In this document: piece after piece, positions 10,570 through 22,040 of the stretch
Numbering within the stretch: position 1 is the stretch's first letter
How the letters are laid out: every line of letters starts with the position of its first letter
Assembly: GCF_036711975.1 (NCBI RefSeq)
Contig: NC_091976.1
Span: forward strand, 29,574,001-29,638,000
Origin: Onthophagus taurus
Lineage: Eukaryota; Arthropoda; Insecta; Coleoptera; Scarabaeidae
Length of the DNA stretch: 64,000 nt
Direction: 5' to 3'
Notes under the pieces: model-generated
What the model saw: the letters and a program-made list of their open reading frames with translations, nothing else
Told to the model about the DNA's origin: nothing
Databases searched by the model: none
Translations under genes and position numbers: made by a program

Positions 10570-12215
10570 TACAACAATATAGAATAGCGTATGGAGAGGG
10601 GGTGGGATTCCGGAGGGATGGAAAGTGGGAGTAATTTGCTCAGTACATAACAAAGATAATAAGGAGCTACAGGGGAATTAAGCTACTACACTCGGCATAC
10701 AAGGTATACACGAAGATACTGCTGAGAAGACTGGAGGAGGAGATGGAGTTGGGAGGAATTTTGCCGGATGGGCAGGCAAATCTATAAACAGATCTATATA
10801 ATCTGTTTATAGATATGAAGGCGGCTTTTGATAAGGTGGATAGGGGGAAGTTGTGGGAGGAGATTGGGAGGAGGTGGATCACGGAACACCTAATTGCGAG
10901 AGTGAAGGAAATATACATGGAGACTATGGCTAGGATAAAAGTAGGAGATAAGCTGAGCGACGTGTTCTGGACGACTAAGGGGCTGAGGCAGGGATGTCCG
11001 TTGAACCCAAGTCTATTTACACTGTATACGGCGGACCTGGAGGATACATTGGGGAAGGGGCAGATGGGAGGGTTGGTGGTGGTAGGTAGAAAGTTGCATA
11101 TGTTAGCATACGCGGATGACATCGTGGTCATGGCGAGAGAAGCGGTGGAAATGAAAGATATGATAAAGACATTGGAAAGCTATTTTAGGGGGAAGGAGCT
11201 GGAAGTGAATGTAGGGAAGACAAGGATGATGAAGATTTGTAAGGGTGAGAGAAAAAGAACAGAAAACTGAAGATGGGAAGGAAAAGAGATCGAGGAGGTT
11301 AGGGAGTATACTTACTTGGGGTATGTGTTTAGGGAGGACAACAGGGATGTGATAGCTATGGCAAAAAAGGCGAATAAGGTGATGGGGAAATAAGGTAAGG
11401 AATGTGGCAGCGAGGAAGATTATGTTTGAAGGTCTGGTTAGCAGTGTGATGATGTATGTATGGGCAGAGGTATGGGGATGGAGAGAGCAGGGAATGCTGG
11501 AGGACGTGCAAGCTAGATATTGGAGATGGGTGCTTGGGGTGGCGAGACAAACACCGGGGTATATAGTGAGGGAAGAGGTCTTGGGGGAGTGTTGGAGGGA
11601 AATTAGAAAGGGAAAAGTCGGATATGGGAAAGCAGACAGAGACAACTATTATAGACGAGCGGGCTACTCGGTAACTGAGATAAATAGTAGACGAAGGGTG
11701 GGTAGGGAGATGTGGAGGAAGTTAAGAGATAGGGACCGAGATGTGCAGAGACAGGAAAGAAGGACACAAATAAAAGAGGGAAGGTATAACGAAAGGTACA
11801 GGGACATAATTACGGAGGGGCTGCTTAGATACTTGTTATTGGAAGGAGATGAGGAAGGAAAGAAGTTGGTGGCTAGGTTCCGTTGTGGAAACGAGGAAAG
11901 AGCTAACAGATACTGGATGGCCGATAAGGAGAGGTGGTGTAGGCTATGCAGGGAGGAATGGGAAACGTTGGAACATATGTTAGATGGGTGCAGTGAGTTG
12001 AGGGAGGAGGAGTTGGACCCAGGGCAGATCTTAGGAGAGGGGGGAGAGGGGAAACGATGGATGAGAATGGTTGTGGGGGTGAGGAGACAAAGGGATGGAT
12101 GAGGGGATGATTGGGCCGAGGAGCCGATGGTGTGGAAATGGTGGAGGAGGGTAGAGGGTAAAAATAATATTTTAATAATGTAAAGAATTGTAGACAGATT
12201 GTTGTATATAATAAA
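10570..12215 (+). mobile_element. Non-LTR retrotransposon with RT and C-terminal Cys/His knuckle
   Basis: The 5'-truncated LINE starts within RT (GGGIPEGWKVGVI, 10580-10635). It continues with MKAAFDKVDRGKLW, GLRQGCPLNPSLFTLYTADL and the catalytic LAYADDIVVMA (10815-11270). After a frameshift near 11270-11400, 11404-12102 encodes the thumb and C-terminal domain ending in the knuckle CRLCREEWETLEHMLDGC (C-x2-C-x8-H-x4-C). The 3' end is A-rich near 12215. RT and knuckle are intact, but the frame is broken between them. The G-rich coding strand contrasts sharply with the AT-rich host DNA. The family is distinct from the minus-strand R1-like LINE. Clade not assigned. Confidence 0.88.
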
Positions 12216-12222
12216 CTCTTAA

Positions 12223-13511
12223 TTAATTAACATATGTCTTTCTTTTTTCTCTCTCTGCTTTATCCTGGTTTCTTTCTTCATCAATTTTTTGCGGTGTTGT
12301 TGTAAATATTATTACGATTATTTGTGCTTTTCTGTATATTATTTGTATTATTTTTCTTAGTGTTGTTAGTTTTAATGCTCTTAGGTGAATGGCTATCTCT
12401 CCATCATCCTCTTCTACCATTACAATTTTTACATTTATTTCCTGTTGATATAACGGATTTCATTCTTTTATTAAAGTTCTTCGGTAATACTCACTCCTTG
12501 TCCCTTATTTTTTTCCAGTCGTCATAGCTTTCAGCTTTATCTATATTTTCTCTTAAATAATCTTCCTCCCTTTCTCTTCTTTCTGTAACTGTTAGTTCCT
12601 TTCTGTTCATCCTCCTCCTGAGCCATTCCTGTATGTCTTCTTTCTAGAGCCTCATTGTCTCTCTGTGTAATTTTTTTATTGCACTTTTTAGTTGCCTTTT
12701 TGTATTTTGCTCCACGTTCTGCCTCAAGACATTTGTTATTTCTATTATCTATATTGTTATTCACAATTTTCCCATTTATCAGTTGATCTCTTTCTCCTTT
12801 CTACATCTCTCATTATTTCTTCTTCCATTAGTGGTTTCTTCGCTTTCCCATAATCGAAAAACCAGCTTTTAACCTTTTCGGGGTGTGACTTTCTAGGTCC
12901 TTAACTTCGAGGACTATCGACTAGTAATATATCGGTCCCAATCCAGGGGGCATCGTATGAGCACACTCTTCACATTATTCATACGGTGTTATTTCTGTTA
13001 GGCTTACGAATATCTCATCTAAATCTGATTCCTCCGTACTATCTGCTTTGTCGCTTACTATATCTCTTGGCTTAGGCTGACATCTACTCCCTTCAGTGCT
13101 GCGCCTAAACACAAGCTCCTCTATATTTTCATGGGCCAGGCCCTGTATAATCACGTCCTTTCTCGCATTGTTGTCGTTTTCTGTGGTCTGGGAGTCACCA
13201 AGGGGTCGACCATTCCACTCAGCCGTTGCGTCAGCTGACATTGTCGACACAACTATCCGAGGCTCTTCTTTTCTATTATCCATTAAACCATGATTCCAGC
13301 TGTCAGGCGCCTAGGTTACATCCCATTCTATACCTAGTGGTAAGTACACATCACAGCACACTAAACACTGAAAACAAACACAAGCCGGTACTTTGCTGGT
13401 GTTGGCAAACCAGGCAGGAGCTCTTATAGGGTACTACTTGCTAATTGAGGTTGCTTCTTATTTTCCTTTTTTCCCTACTTCTGCCTTTCTCTCTTCGATG
13501 CTGGCGAAGGT
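12223..13511 (-). mobile_element. Probable LINE 5'/ORF1-type remnant
   Basis: The minus strand carries broken, Lys/Glu/Arg-rich frames (12420-12223, 12764-12537) and a 102-residue acidic, Ser/Thr-rich frame starting at 13283 (MDNRKEEPRIVVST). Composition and C/T-rich plus strand resemble ORF1/5' regions of the R1-like LINEs here, and the block ends at a TTGGG tract (13512-13562) like the other minus-strand LINE. No diagnostic zinc knuckle was found, so identity is inference. Confidence 0.4.
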
Positions 13512-13562
13512 TAACTCAACTCAACTCAACTCAACCCAACCCAACCCAACCCAACCCAACCC
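13512..13562. repeat. Pentanucleotide microsatellite (CAACT)n(CAACC)n
   Basis: About four CAACT units pass directly into about six CAACC units, i.e. TTGAG/TTGGG on the other strand. This is the longest pentamer tract of the window. It resembles arthropod telomere-type repeats in length and strand asymmetry but is interstitial. Confidence 0.95.
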
Positions 13563-14316
13563 TTTTTTTATAGAGGATTAGGAAATGTGCTAACAGATAC
13601 CCGGCCTAAGTTGTCATGCAGCCGGATACTATCGGATTGGCTTCCCTCTTGGGTTGCCAACCGCCCGTAGAGCATAACATTACTTCGGAGTGACTCCTAC
13701 ACTGATTCGCTCTGTCTTCTGCGTTTCACTTGTGGTTGGATTCGATAAAGTAGCTCAATGAACTAGTTCAAAAATTTCATCAAAAAGATTCCCATCATTA
13801 CTTCATTTTTATTTGTATTAAAAGGAATCAAATGGAAATGTGTGAGAATAAGACTCAGTCCATGTTAAAGAAATTGAAGAATGGTGTTCAAATAAAGATT
13901 CATGTTTTAGTTAAATTAAATCCATGAAAAAAAGCTCCTTCTGTTTCAGGACCACACCTTCAAAGAAACACTATTGCTGAAAATCAAAAAGCTTTAAAAC
14001 TACTCCATAGTTAAAGAAATTGAGGAATGGTGTTCAAATAAAGATTCATGTTCTACTTAAATTAAATGCATAAAAAAAAGGGGTTAAAGCGAGTTAAATT
14101 TTGGTTTTAATGTGATAAAAAATTAAATTTTACACTTTATAATAATGTACTATGACATAAAACTTTAAAATACATTTAAAAAATAAATTTTAAAGTGTTT
14201 TATTCCTTAACTTTGCTTTCATGATAAAAGCGCATGACTTTAGGAAATTATTGACGTTCTGCTCGCGCATCCCACATCTTAGCATCAAAAGATAACCCCA
14301 AAAAATCGTTTTAAAC
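13563..14316. other. Intergenic DNA with a short tandemly repeated element
   Basis: 13563-13770 looks like transposon-derived, balanced-composition sequence. A 60-70 bp block containing AAATTGARGAATGGTGTTC is present twice in direct orientation (13860-13927 and 14001-14072) and once inverted on the other side of the zinc finger gene (16104-16158). The final ~240 bp before 14317 are AT-rich and probably include the promoter of the zinc finger gene. Confidence 0.6.
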
Positions 14317-15891
14317 ATGGATTTGTGCGATTTCAACATAGAAAAAGTGTGTAGAGCTTGTTTAGAAGAAACCCAAAACATGTCACCACTTCTACAAGAC
14401 GGTTTAAGCGAAATGTTTAGTTTTTGTACTTTATTAAGCGTAAGTTAATTAATGTTCAAACATTTTTCTTAAATTAATTTATTTAAAGGTTTTAGACAAT
14501 AAGTTTCCCTCTTTAATATGCAATAAATGTAAATTCGAACTTGGTATAGCGTATAACTTCAAACAACTATGTCTGCGATCCCAACAAACACTTGAGCAAT
14601 ACTTCAGTCAAACTAGATTTGATGAGTTGGAATTTAGTTTGTCCGAATTCCTAAAATCCGATCAATTCCTCGACGATGACGATACAGACATCGCCAAAGA
14701 AATTGAAAAGGAAATTTTGAACTTGGAAGATGATTTTCTTTTGGACAACGAACAATACACTTGCGATAAATGCAATGAATCATTTGATTTACTATGTGAT
14801 TTAGAGACCCATAAGATAACCCATCGCGAAATCACCGATTTAAAATGCCCCCAATGCGGTAAAGTTTTCGAACGAATGAAAGCTTTAAAAAGACACATTA
14901 AAATTCATATGAAAGATAAAAAATATAAATGCGAATTTTGTTCGAAAGGATTTTCGGAAGCTGGGAGTTTAACGAGACATTTAAGAAAACACAAAGGTGA
15001 AAAAAAACATTTGTGTACCGTTTGTGGAAAAAGATTTTACGAGGCGAACGTTTTGAGGATTCATTTAAGAGTGCATAGTGGGGAGAAACCAATTTCTTGC
15101 ACGATTTGTGATAAGAAATTCGGAGATCCAAACGGTTTAAGAAGTCACTTAAAAAGTCATAGTGGCGAAAAAAATTATCAATGTAAAATTTGTATGAAAG
15201 CATTTGCTCATTCTTTTAGTTTAAAAAATCATTTAAGGATTCATTCTGGAGAGAAATCATTTTTATGTTCAATTTGTGGAAAAAGTTTTACTCAGGTAAG
15301 CTAATCATTTTTTATTAAACCCAAAAAAACCAAATAAAGTTGTAGAGTCATTACATTACGGCTCATATGAAACAACACACAGGAGATCTTCCGTTTTCTT
15401 GCAAACATTGCGATAAAAGATTTTCACAAAATTCGCAATTAGAAATTCATACAAGAACACACACCGGGTATAAACCGTTTATGTGTGCTGTAAGTAATTA
15501 AAATTTAATTTTTACTTAATTAAAATGTTTTAATTTTTAGGTATGTGGTAAAAGTTGTGCAAGATCCACAGATCTCTCGGTTCATATGAGAACTCATACT
15601 GGAGAAAAACCGTATGCTTGCACACAATGTCCGAAACGTTACGTAACCTCTTCACATTTAAAATTACATTTAAAAACTCACACCGGTGAACGGCCGCATG
15701 TTTGCAAAACTTGCGGAAAAGGATTTTTTGATGCAAAAGGATTAAAATCGCATTTTAGAATTCATACCAATGAGAAACCGTTTAAATGTAATGTTTGCGG
15801 GAGTTGTTTTAAGCAAAGCGGTCAATTAGCTGTTCATAGAAGAATTCATATTTCAAAAGATATTCAAAAAAAACAAGAAAATGAAAATTAA
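14317..15891 (+). CDS. ZAD-domain C2H2 zinc finger protein, 12 fingers
   Basis: Four exons, join(14317..14439, 14489..15295, 15346..15489, 15541..15891), 474 aa. All introns are about 50 bp, GT-AG and phase 0. The N-terminal ZAD uses Cys12/Cys15 (VCRACLEE) and Cys52/Cys55 (ICNKCKFELGIAYNFK), the insect-specific zinc-associated dimerisation domain. An acidic linker (about residues 95-128) follows. Twelve C2H2 fingers from about residue 131 to 463 have mostly TGEKP-like linkers; two fingers are split by introns (CGKSFTQ/SHYITAHMKQH and FMCA/VCGKSC). Family knowledge: a nuclear DNA-binding transcription regulator or chromatin factor, in a lineage that expanded strongly in insects. The target site and the one-to-one orthologue cannot be named from sequence alone. 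No lesions seen. Confidence 0.93.
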
Positions 15892-15914
15892 TTAGATTGT
15901 TAAGGTAATGAATC

Positions 15915-15920
15915 AATAAA
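15915..15920 (+). terminator. Polyadenylation signal of the zinc finger gene
   Basis: AATAAA 24 bp after the stop codon; a second AATAAA-like motif lies about 16 bp further on. Confidence 0.7.
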
Positions 15921-15959
15921 TTTTTGATTTAAATAAATCCATAATTCATTTTTTCCATT

Positions 15960-16200
15960 AATGTAATCATATTAAGTATATTAATATTAAGATAGGATTT
16001 AATGCTGCTAATAAAAGAGTAGAGTGTTTGCAGAAGTCCAAACCCAACCCAACCTATCCCTATCAGCATTAAATAGATGGCGTTACCGCAGCATACCAGC
16101 ACAGAACAATCTTTATTTGAACACCATTCCTCAATTTCTTTAGCTATGGAGTAGTCTTCACCTAATTTTTTAAGCGACTTTAATTTGTCACTTAAGCATA
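15960..16200. repeat. Transposon-like remnant with inverted copy of the 14.0-kb block
   Basis: 16104-16158 is the inverted counterpart of the block at 14001-14050 (AACACCATTCCTCAATTTC). On the minus strand it reads YSIAKEIEEWCSNKD, so a coding origin is possible. A CCCAACCCAACCT tract lies at 16038-16052. The family is not recognised. Confidence 0.5.
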
Positions 16201-16204
16201 CATT

Positions 16205-18335
16205 TGTGTCATTTCTTTTTCTACTTATATTGTTCTTGCACATAAAATACACTTTGCAAAAATTACTCTTGATTAGATATGCACTATACACAAATATGTG
16301 GCACACAGTGACAATTTCATCAAGAACTGTATCAGATGAGAAGTTATTTCAAACGTGTTGTTTACTAGTTACATATTAAATCTCGCAAAGCTAGGATTAT
16401 ACGGAATCATAAGGTGGTTAGATCTATTTAAAACGAACCCTCATTTTTAAAGATACATCACGGATTGTATTCGGAACTCTACTGTAAAGGAAAGTCGTAT
16501 TTTTTAGGTTATATCACTTTTTAGGTCTAAATAAAACGTTTCGATTTTTCTTAAACGTGTTTTTTATCATGTCTACAGTCGATTTATCTTGTTATCCACT
16601 CATTTTCATCGGAAAATATGAATTAATCGTGAAAATAAAAACGATATAACCTCAAATGACTTATTTGTGAAGGAGGTTGTCAATTTTACAGTACCAATTA
16701 AAAAAAAATAAAAGTACCAACTCATGGAAACGTCTCAGTTTTGAGATTATGTAGCATAGAAATAAATAATTAACAATTAAAGAGGAAAAATGGTTATAAT
16801 AATATATTATGTGGTTAATTTAAAGTTAATTGTTTCAAATAATATTATTTAAACTTGACAGAGAATTTATTGTGGTAAGGATACGTATATTTGGTTGCCT
16901 ATCTTAATAAAAATCTAAAATTGTTTAACTAATTAAAAGTAATAGAATAAAATGTTCTACTGTAATGGTAGCTCAATAAATTTAATCCTCTATGACTAAT
17001 TACCATATGGTCTCTAATTTGGTGTTGTTTAAACGTGTTCTAATTGTCAAACTATCTTTACTAAAAACTTTCAAAAAGATAATAAGAATTCAAAATTATG
17101 TTTACTTTTTACAAATTGAAATGTAACCCAAAAGGAAGTCTTTAATTAATCTAAAAAAATAGAATGTGATGTATTTGAAGGATAATATAAAAATTAAACA
17201 CCAATATTTTGATGTTTATGTCTCATATTATTCCAATTTATTTCATACTCATATTGTTCATTGCATATAAAATATACTTTGCAACAATTAATCTTGATTA
17301 GACATGCACTATACACAAATATGTGGCACATAGTGACAATTTTATCAAGAACTGTATCAGATGAGAAGTTATTTGAAACATGTTGTTTATTCACGTTAAA
17401 TCTCGCAAAGCTAGGATTATACGGAATCATAAGATGGTTAGATCTATTCGAAAGGAACTCACATTTTTAAAGATATAGCTCGGATTATACTCGGAACTCT
17501 ACTGTAAATGAAAATCGTATTTTTTAGGTTATATCACTTTTTAGTCTAAATAAAACGTTTCGATTTTTCTTAAACGTGTTTTTTATCATGTCCACAGTCG
17601 ATTTATCTGGTTATCCACTCATTTTCATCGGAAAATATTAATTAATCGTGAAAATAAATACGATATAACCTCAAATGACTTGTTTGTGAAGGAAGTTGTC
17701 AATTTTATAGTACCAACTTAAAAAAAATAAAAGTATTAAATCTGAGAAACGTCTAAGATTATGTAGAAATAAATAATTCATAAATTAAAACTAAATATAC
17801 TATGTAATTAATTTAAATAAAATTATTTAAAACAATTTTATTTAAACTTGACACAGAATTTATTTTGTAAGAACCTAACGATATGTATATTTGGTTGCTT
17901 ATCTTAATAAAAAATCTAAAATCACTTAACTAATTGAAAGTAATTAAATAAAAGGTTCTACTGTAATGGTAGTTCAATAAGTTTAATCCTCTACTACTAA
18001 TTACCATATTTATGCGCTTTAACAGTTAATTATGGCTGGCAAATGGGAGTTACGACCATTTCAAGAGTGAGATATTCATTTTTATCCACATCTATCAAAA
18101 TTTTTTAAGCTATTGTCAGAATAAATCCTTTTTCCTATCATAAACTGACAAAAACTCTATGAATTTTTCGCTGATTTTTAATTTGTTGTTGTTTACATAT
18201 CTTCTAATTGTCAAATTAACTTTACTAAAAACTTTCAATAAGATAATAACAACTCAAAATTATGTATATGTTGTACAAAGTCTTTAATTAATCTAAAAAA
18301 ATAGAAAGTGATGTATTTGAAGGAAAATATAAAAA
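16205..18335. repeat. Direct duplication of a ~1-kb segment
   Basis: 16229-17220 is repeated as 17251-18335 in the same orientation at an offset of about 1020 bp. Example pairs: GATGAGAAGTTATTT, TCTCGCAAAGCTAGG and TTTTTTATCATGTC blocks. The offset grows to about 1160 bp at the right because the second copy has roughly 140 extra bp (about 18010-18180). Copies differ by many substitutions. The minus strand has short matching frames (VTMCHIFVYSA) in both copies. The right edge of each copy holds DCTD exon-4 sequence. Confidence 0.85.
17194..17240 (-). pseudogene. Duplicated 3' end of dCMP deaminase exon 4
   Basis: Matches the end of the true exon 4 (18336-18400), including the stop codon context AATTAAACACCA and TCTCATATTATTCCAATT, but lacks 16-18 bp in the middle. 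It is a by-product of the local segmental duplication and not expressed as a gene by itself. Confidence 0.75.
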
Positions 18336-19065
18336 TTAAACACCATTATTTTGATGTTTATGTGGAGTCCCTGGTTCTTGTCTCATATTATTCCAATTAA
18401 CTTCATCGAAATCAATCACAACCCTACTTTGTTTGGGTTTATATTGTCTAAAAAAATACAAGAATTAATTGTAATAAAAATAATAATTAAAAATTACTTG
18501 TATGTAATTCCCACAGCATCAAACATCCTTTTCGAAGCTTTAGTTTCTATCTTATCAGCGTACTTATCAGACATATAAATAACCTCGGTTATTCCTGATT
18601 GAATAATAAATTTCGCACACTCATTACATGGAAATAAAGCGACGTAAATTTTACATCCCTTTACATTAAATACATTTTTGTTTAAAATTGCGTTCATTTC
18701 GGCGTGGCAAACTAAAATGAAACTTATAATAACATTAATTTGATGTAAATAAATCAAATTTACCATAAAGATATTTCGATTCTAAACTATTTGGTTGTTT
18801 TCCCCAAGGAAATTCATCGTCGCTACAACCGGTAGGCATCCCATTGTATCCGATTCCCACTATTTTATTATCGGGGCTTACAATACAAGCTCCAACTTGC
18901 GTAACGGGATCTTTGCTTCTTTTTGCAGCAAGAAACGCCGTTGCCATAAAATAATCCTCCCAATCCATAAAATCTTCTCGTTTTAACCTAAAATATAAAT
19001 CAAATTAATTTTATTGTTTGTTGTAGTTTTAAAATTATTTACGATTTTGGATTTTCCTCAACCAT
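18336..19065 (-). CDS. DCTD: Deoxycytidylate (dCMP) deaminase
   Basis: Four exons, complement(join(18336..18447, 18498..18711, 18764..18987, 19043..19065)), 190 aa. Introns are 50-55 bp with GT-AG ends, and all junctions keep frame. The first exon codes only MVEENPKS, so it is easily missed. The enzyme converts dCMP to dUMP, feeding thymidylate synthase in the cytosol; it is Zn-dependent and allosterically controlled by dCTP/dTTP in known homologues. Visible motifs: [15 protein letters not shown] and [18 protein letters not shown], then zinc site CHAEMNA (Cys84, His85, Glu87 as proton shuttle) and FPCNEC (Cys111, Cys114), then YMSDKY. Length is close to the usual ~178 aa, with a longer C-terminus. 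It faces the neurobeachin start head to head. Confidence 0.95.
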
Positions 19066-19472
19066 TTTTTGATTTATACTAAAAATGAATTTAAATAAAA
19101 TTAATTTAAAGAAATAAAAGTTTTTAAAATAAGGTTATGTTATCATGTGGTTGTCAATTTTTATGTATCAACGATTTAAAATGACGTGATTAAAAATTTC
19201 GGGGTACTCGTAATAAAAAAGCGGACAAGTTAATTTGGTTGTTCTATGTAGTGAGGTGTAATGTGAAGTTGGTTAATACCAACCTGATCGTAATACCAAC
19301 TTAATAGAAAGAGAAATAATCAGAAGAGAACGAGCCGGCTTGTCAATTCCCAAACATGGCAACAGTCTGTTCGCGGTGTTATGATGTGATGGTTAAATTT
19401 TCGTGTTTCTTGTGACCGGGTGCGTTTTAAAATAAATTTAGTGGGTTATCTTACGTGGTACAAATAGACGCG
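19066..19472. promoter_or_regulatory. Probable bidirectional promoter, DCTD / neurobeachin
   Basis: Only 407 bp separate the two divergent ATG codons. No clear TATA box lies at a useful distance on either side. The half near neurobeachin is less AT-rich, as expected for a housekeeping-type promoter and 5' UTR. Start sites cannot be fixed from sequence. Confidence 0.5.
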
Positions 19473-19631
19473 ATGGCGGACCTAACCAAACCACCATTAA
19501 GTGACATTAAACATCCCGAAGAAGTAGTTAGAATGGCCATGAATGACAGTCTTAAATTTGCAGTATTAATTGGGCTTATCGAAGTCGGACAGGTGACCAA
19601 CAGGGAGGTGGTTAATACTGTTTTACAATTG
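19473..19631 (+). CDS. rg: Neurobeachin homologue, first coding exon (partial gene)
   Basis: 53 codons ending TTG|GTAAGT, a strong splice donor in phase 0. An in-frame stop at 19428-19430 makes ATG 19473 the first possible start. The peptide contains [15 protein letters not shown] and [10 protein letters not shown], which matches the conserved N-terminal block of neurobeachin/rugose ([17 protein letters not shown] in vertebrate NBEA). Neurobeachin is a very large BEACH-WD40 scaffold that binds PKA and takes part in post-Golgi and synaptic membrane traffic; the BEACH, PH and WD40 parts would lie far downstream. The expected next exon (beginning near VGGEFDLE...) was not found in the window. 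The identification rests on one short but well-conserved exon. Confidence 0.8.
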
Positions 19632-20104
19632 GTAAGTAAAGGGTTCACTTTTAAAGGGGTTCCTAAAAAATCGTTTTCAAAAATGGAACTGTTTTCTTTT
19701 TGTCTCCAGTTTTCGTGATTTAACTTGCAATGTTTTTTTTTTGATACACCTGTAAAGATGAAGGAAATTTTATTTCTCCTTATTAAGAAGAACGTTTTTA
19801 TTTTTATTCTTAATATTAATTATGTAACGTGGGTGTGCCGAAAAAATAATGCACTTTCACGCGATTTAAACGGCTTTTTTTTGGTGTTTTGTATACTTTC
19901 AACGTGGTAATTTTGGTGTTATCAATTTTTTATTTGTAATTTCATCGTAGATAGCGCTGTATGAATACGTGTACAAAAAAAAAAGAAGAAAACAAATGAA
20001 TGTTTTGATATTTCCATAAAATGTGTTACAATAACAATTTAGTTATTCTATGTAAAATTTATTACATTTTTTATCAATATGAATAGGTATTATAATATAA
20101 AAAG

Positions 20105-20280
20105 TATACAGGGTGTTTCTATAAGTCGTGGCATAAGTTTAATCACAAATAGTAGAGTAAAAATTATGACAATTCGTGTAAAAATGTTTGGTCTAATCCA
20201 GGGTTTTTCAACATGTTAAAGGTTACAACTCTCTACAAGTTTGAAACGCATAAAATTGAAGCTTCGTATTATCGCTACTC
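20105..20280. repeat. Transposon-end-like sequence
   Basis: TA followed by CAGGGTGTTTC at about 20108-20120 has the form of a Tc1/mariner terminal repeat start. No matching right end was identified before the palindromic repeat begins at about 20280. Confidence 0.4.
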
Positions 20281-20573
20281 ATCGCAAAGACCAAGAAAAG
20301 CCAGATTACCTAAACTAAAACTAACACTAGCAGTATCACTAGAACTAACACTAGACCTAGAACTACAAACTTTCGAAGACTACAAACTTTTCTTTGTCTG
20401 AAGACGCACGGCTAAACCCAAATATTTCTAGTTCTAGGTCTAGTGTTAGTTCTAGTTTTACACTAGCAGTATCACTAGAACTAACACAAGACCTAGAATC
20501 ATTCGGGTTTAGCCGTCTTGAAAGACGTGCGGCTAAACCCGAACTTTTCTAGTTCTAGATTTAGTGTTAGTTC
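20280..20573. repeat. CTAGAAC-family palindromic repeat, left part (copy 2)
   Basis: Several inverted GAACTAACACTAGACCTAG-type units with a central hairpin, CGGGTTTAGCCG ... CGGCTAAACCCG (about 20508-20541). The copy is interrupted by the foldback/Tc1 insertion at 20576-23081 and resumes at 23084-23215. Confidence 0.85.
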
Positions 20574-21016
20574 TAAACTGACCGGCAAAAAAAACCGGCC
20601 ACTGAAATTTTGCCACAATTTCAAAGCTGGGTTTCTCGCGAACCACTCATTCGATTTTGATGATTCCTTTTTTGATCGAAAGGTTGATTCTTCTGTAATA
20701 ATCCTGCGATAGAAATTTTTATTCAGATATTAATTTGAGCATATACAGGGTGCAAGAATGAGAAAAACATTTTTTCTCGAAATTTGTAATACCCTGTGGA
20801 GTGCAGATGCTACAGCAGAGGGTGTTAACTGGAATCAAGCGGTAACCCAATCTTTTCTGAACATTTTGTTTTTTTATTCACTCTATTATCTCTGTTACTA
20901 ACGAAGATGCAGTGTTTTAAAGCGAACGCCTGTGAAAACAAGACAAACAAGCATACAAAATATAAGGTGGCGCGCTAAGTAGCGTATGTCAGTTGTTTCG
21001 AATAGTAAATTGACAG

Positions 21017-22040
21017 TTGTCAAAGATGCCGTTGTCAATAACTGATGTTGCGCGTATTATTAGTTTAATTGAAGATGGCAAAAGTCAGCGGTACGTTGCC
21101 CATACGTTGGGTATACGCCGAACAACAGTTCAGGATGCCTGGAACCGATATGTGGAAACAGGAAATTTTACTAGGCGGCAAGGTTCCGGTAGAAGACGAG
21201 TGAAAACAGCAGTTGATGATCGATTTATTGTGCTAAACACTCTGAGGAATCGTAGAACGATTGCTATAGAAACTCGGCATCGTCTTCAAATGGTGCGTGG
21301 GATTGACGTAAGTGAAAGAACCATTCGTCGAAGACTTGCTGAAAGTGATCTAACTGCAAGAAGACCTGCCAAAAGACAGCGGCTGCTCCAGAGACATCGG
21401 CGAGCACGTCTTCAATTTGGGCGCCTACATACGAATTGGGAAATGGAACAATGGGGTAAGGTGCTCTTCACTGACGAGTCCCGATTATGTCTCCGGTCAC
21501 CTGATGGTCGAGAACGAGTGTGGAGACGTCGTAATGAAAGGTTTGCGACCTGCACAATTTCGGAAAGAGTACCTTTCCATAGAGGTTCGGTCATGGTATG
21601 GGCGGGTATTTTGATGGAAGCGCATACAGCGCTCATCTTTGTTGAAAATGGCACGCTAAATGCCCACCGTTATATCCAAGATATTCTGCAAGAAGCTGTC
21701 CTATTCCCATTTTATTGGTGACGGATTCATGCTAATGCATAACAATGCGCGACCGCACGTAGCACGTGTGGTTAGCGAATATCTTGATGAGGTGGGTATT
21801 GAACGGATGGAGTGGCCAGCGTGCAGCCCGGACCTTAACCCTATCGAACATCTTTGGGATCAACTTCAGAGACGCATTCGTCGTCGTCCTGTCCTACCGG
21901 ACAACCTTCAGGAGTTACGAATTGCTCTTGAAGAAGAGTTTACCGCAATTCCTCAGGAATCAATTACAAACCTAATCAGTTCGATGCCGCGTCGACTACA
22001 TGACGTTATTTTGGCTCGTGGGGGGCACACACGTTATTAA
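21017..22040 (+). pseudogene. Tc1-type DD34E transposase, frameshifted
   Basis: 21017-21721 encodes the N-terminal paired-type HTH (SLIEDGKSQRYVAHTLGIRR), a second HTH (RRTIAIETRHRLQMVRGI) and the first catalytic Asp (VLFTDES), then SVMVWAGI. 21660-22040 continues one frame over with NARPHVARVV and SPDLNPIEHLWDQL (catalytic Glu). Two lesions are visible: a frameshift near 21705-21720 and an Asn where the second catalytic Asp normally stands (HNNARPH instead of xDNARPH). The protein would be inactive. Domain order and DD34E spacing are otherwise standard (~340 aa). Confidence 0.9.

Noticed and set aside
13512..13562. True telomere end
   Set aside because: Only about ten pentamers, mixed sequence, with genes and unique DNA on both sides; interstitial microsatellite.
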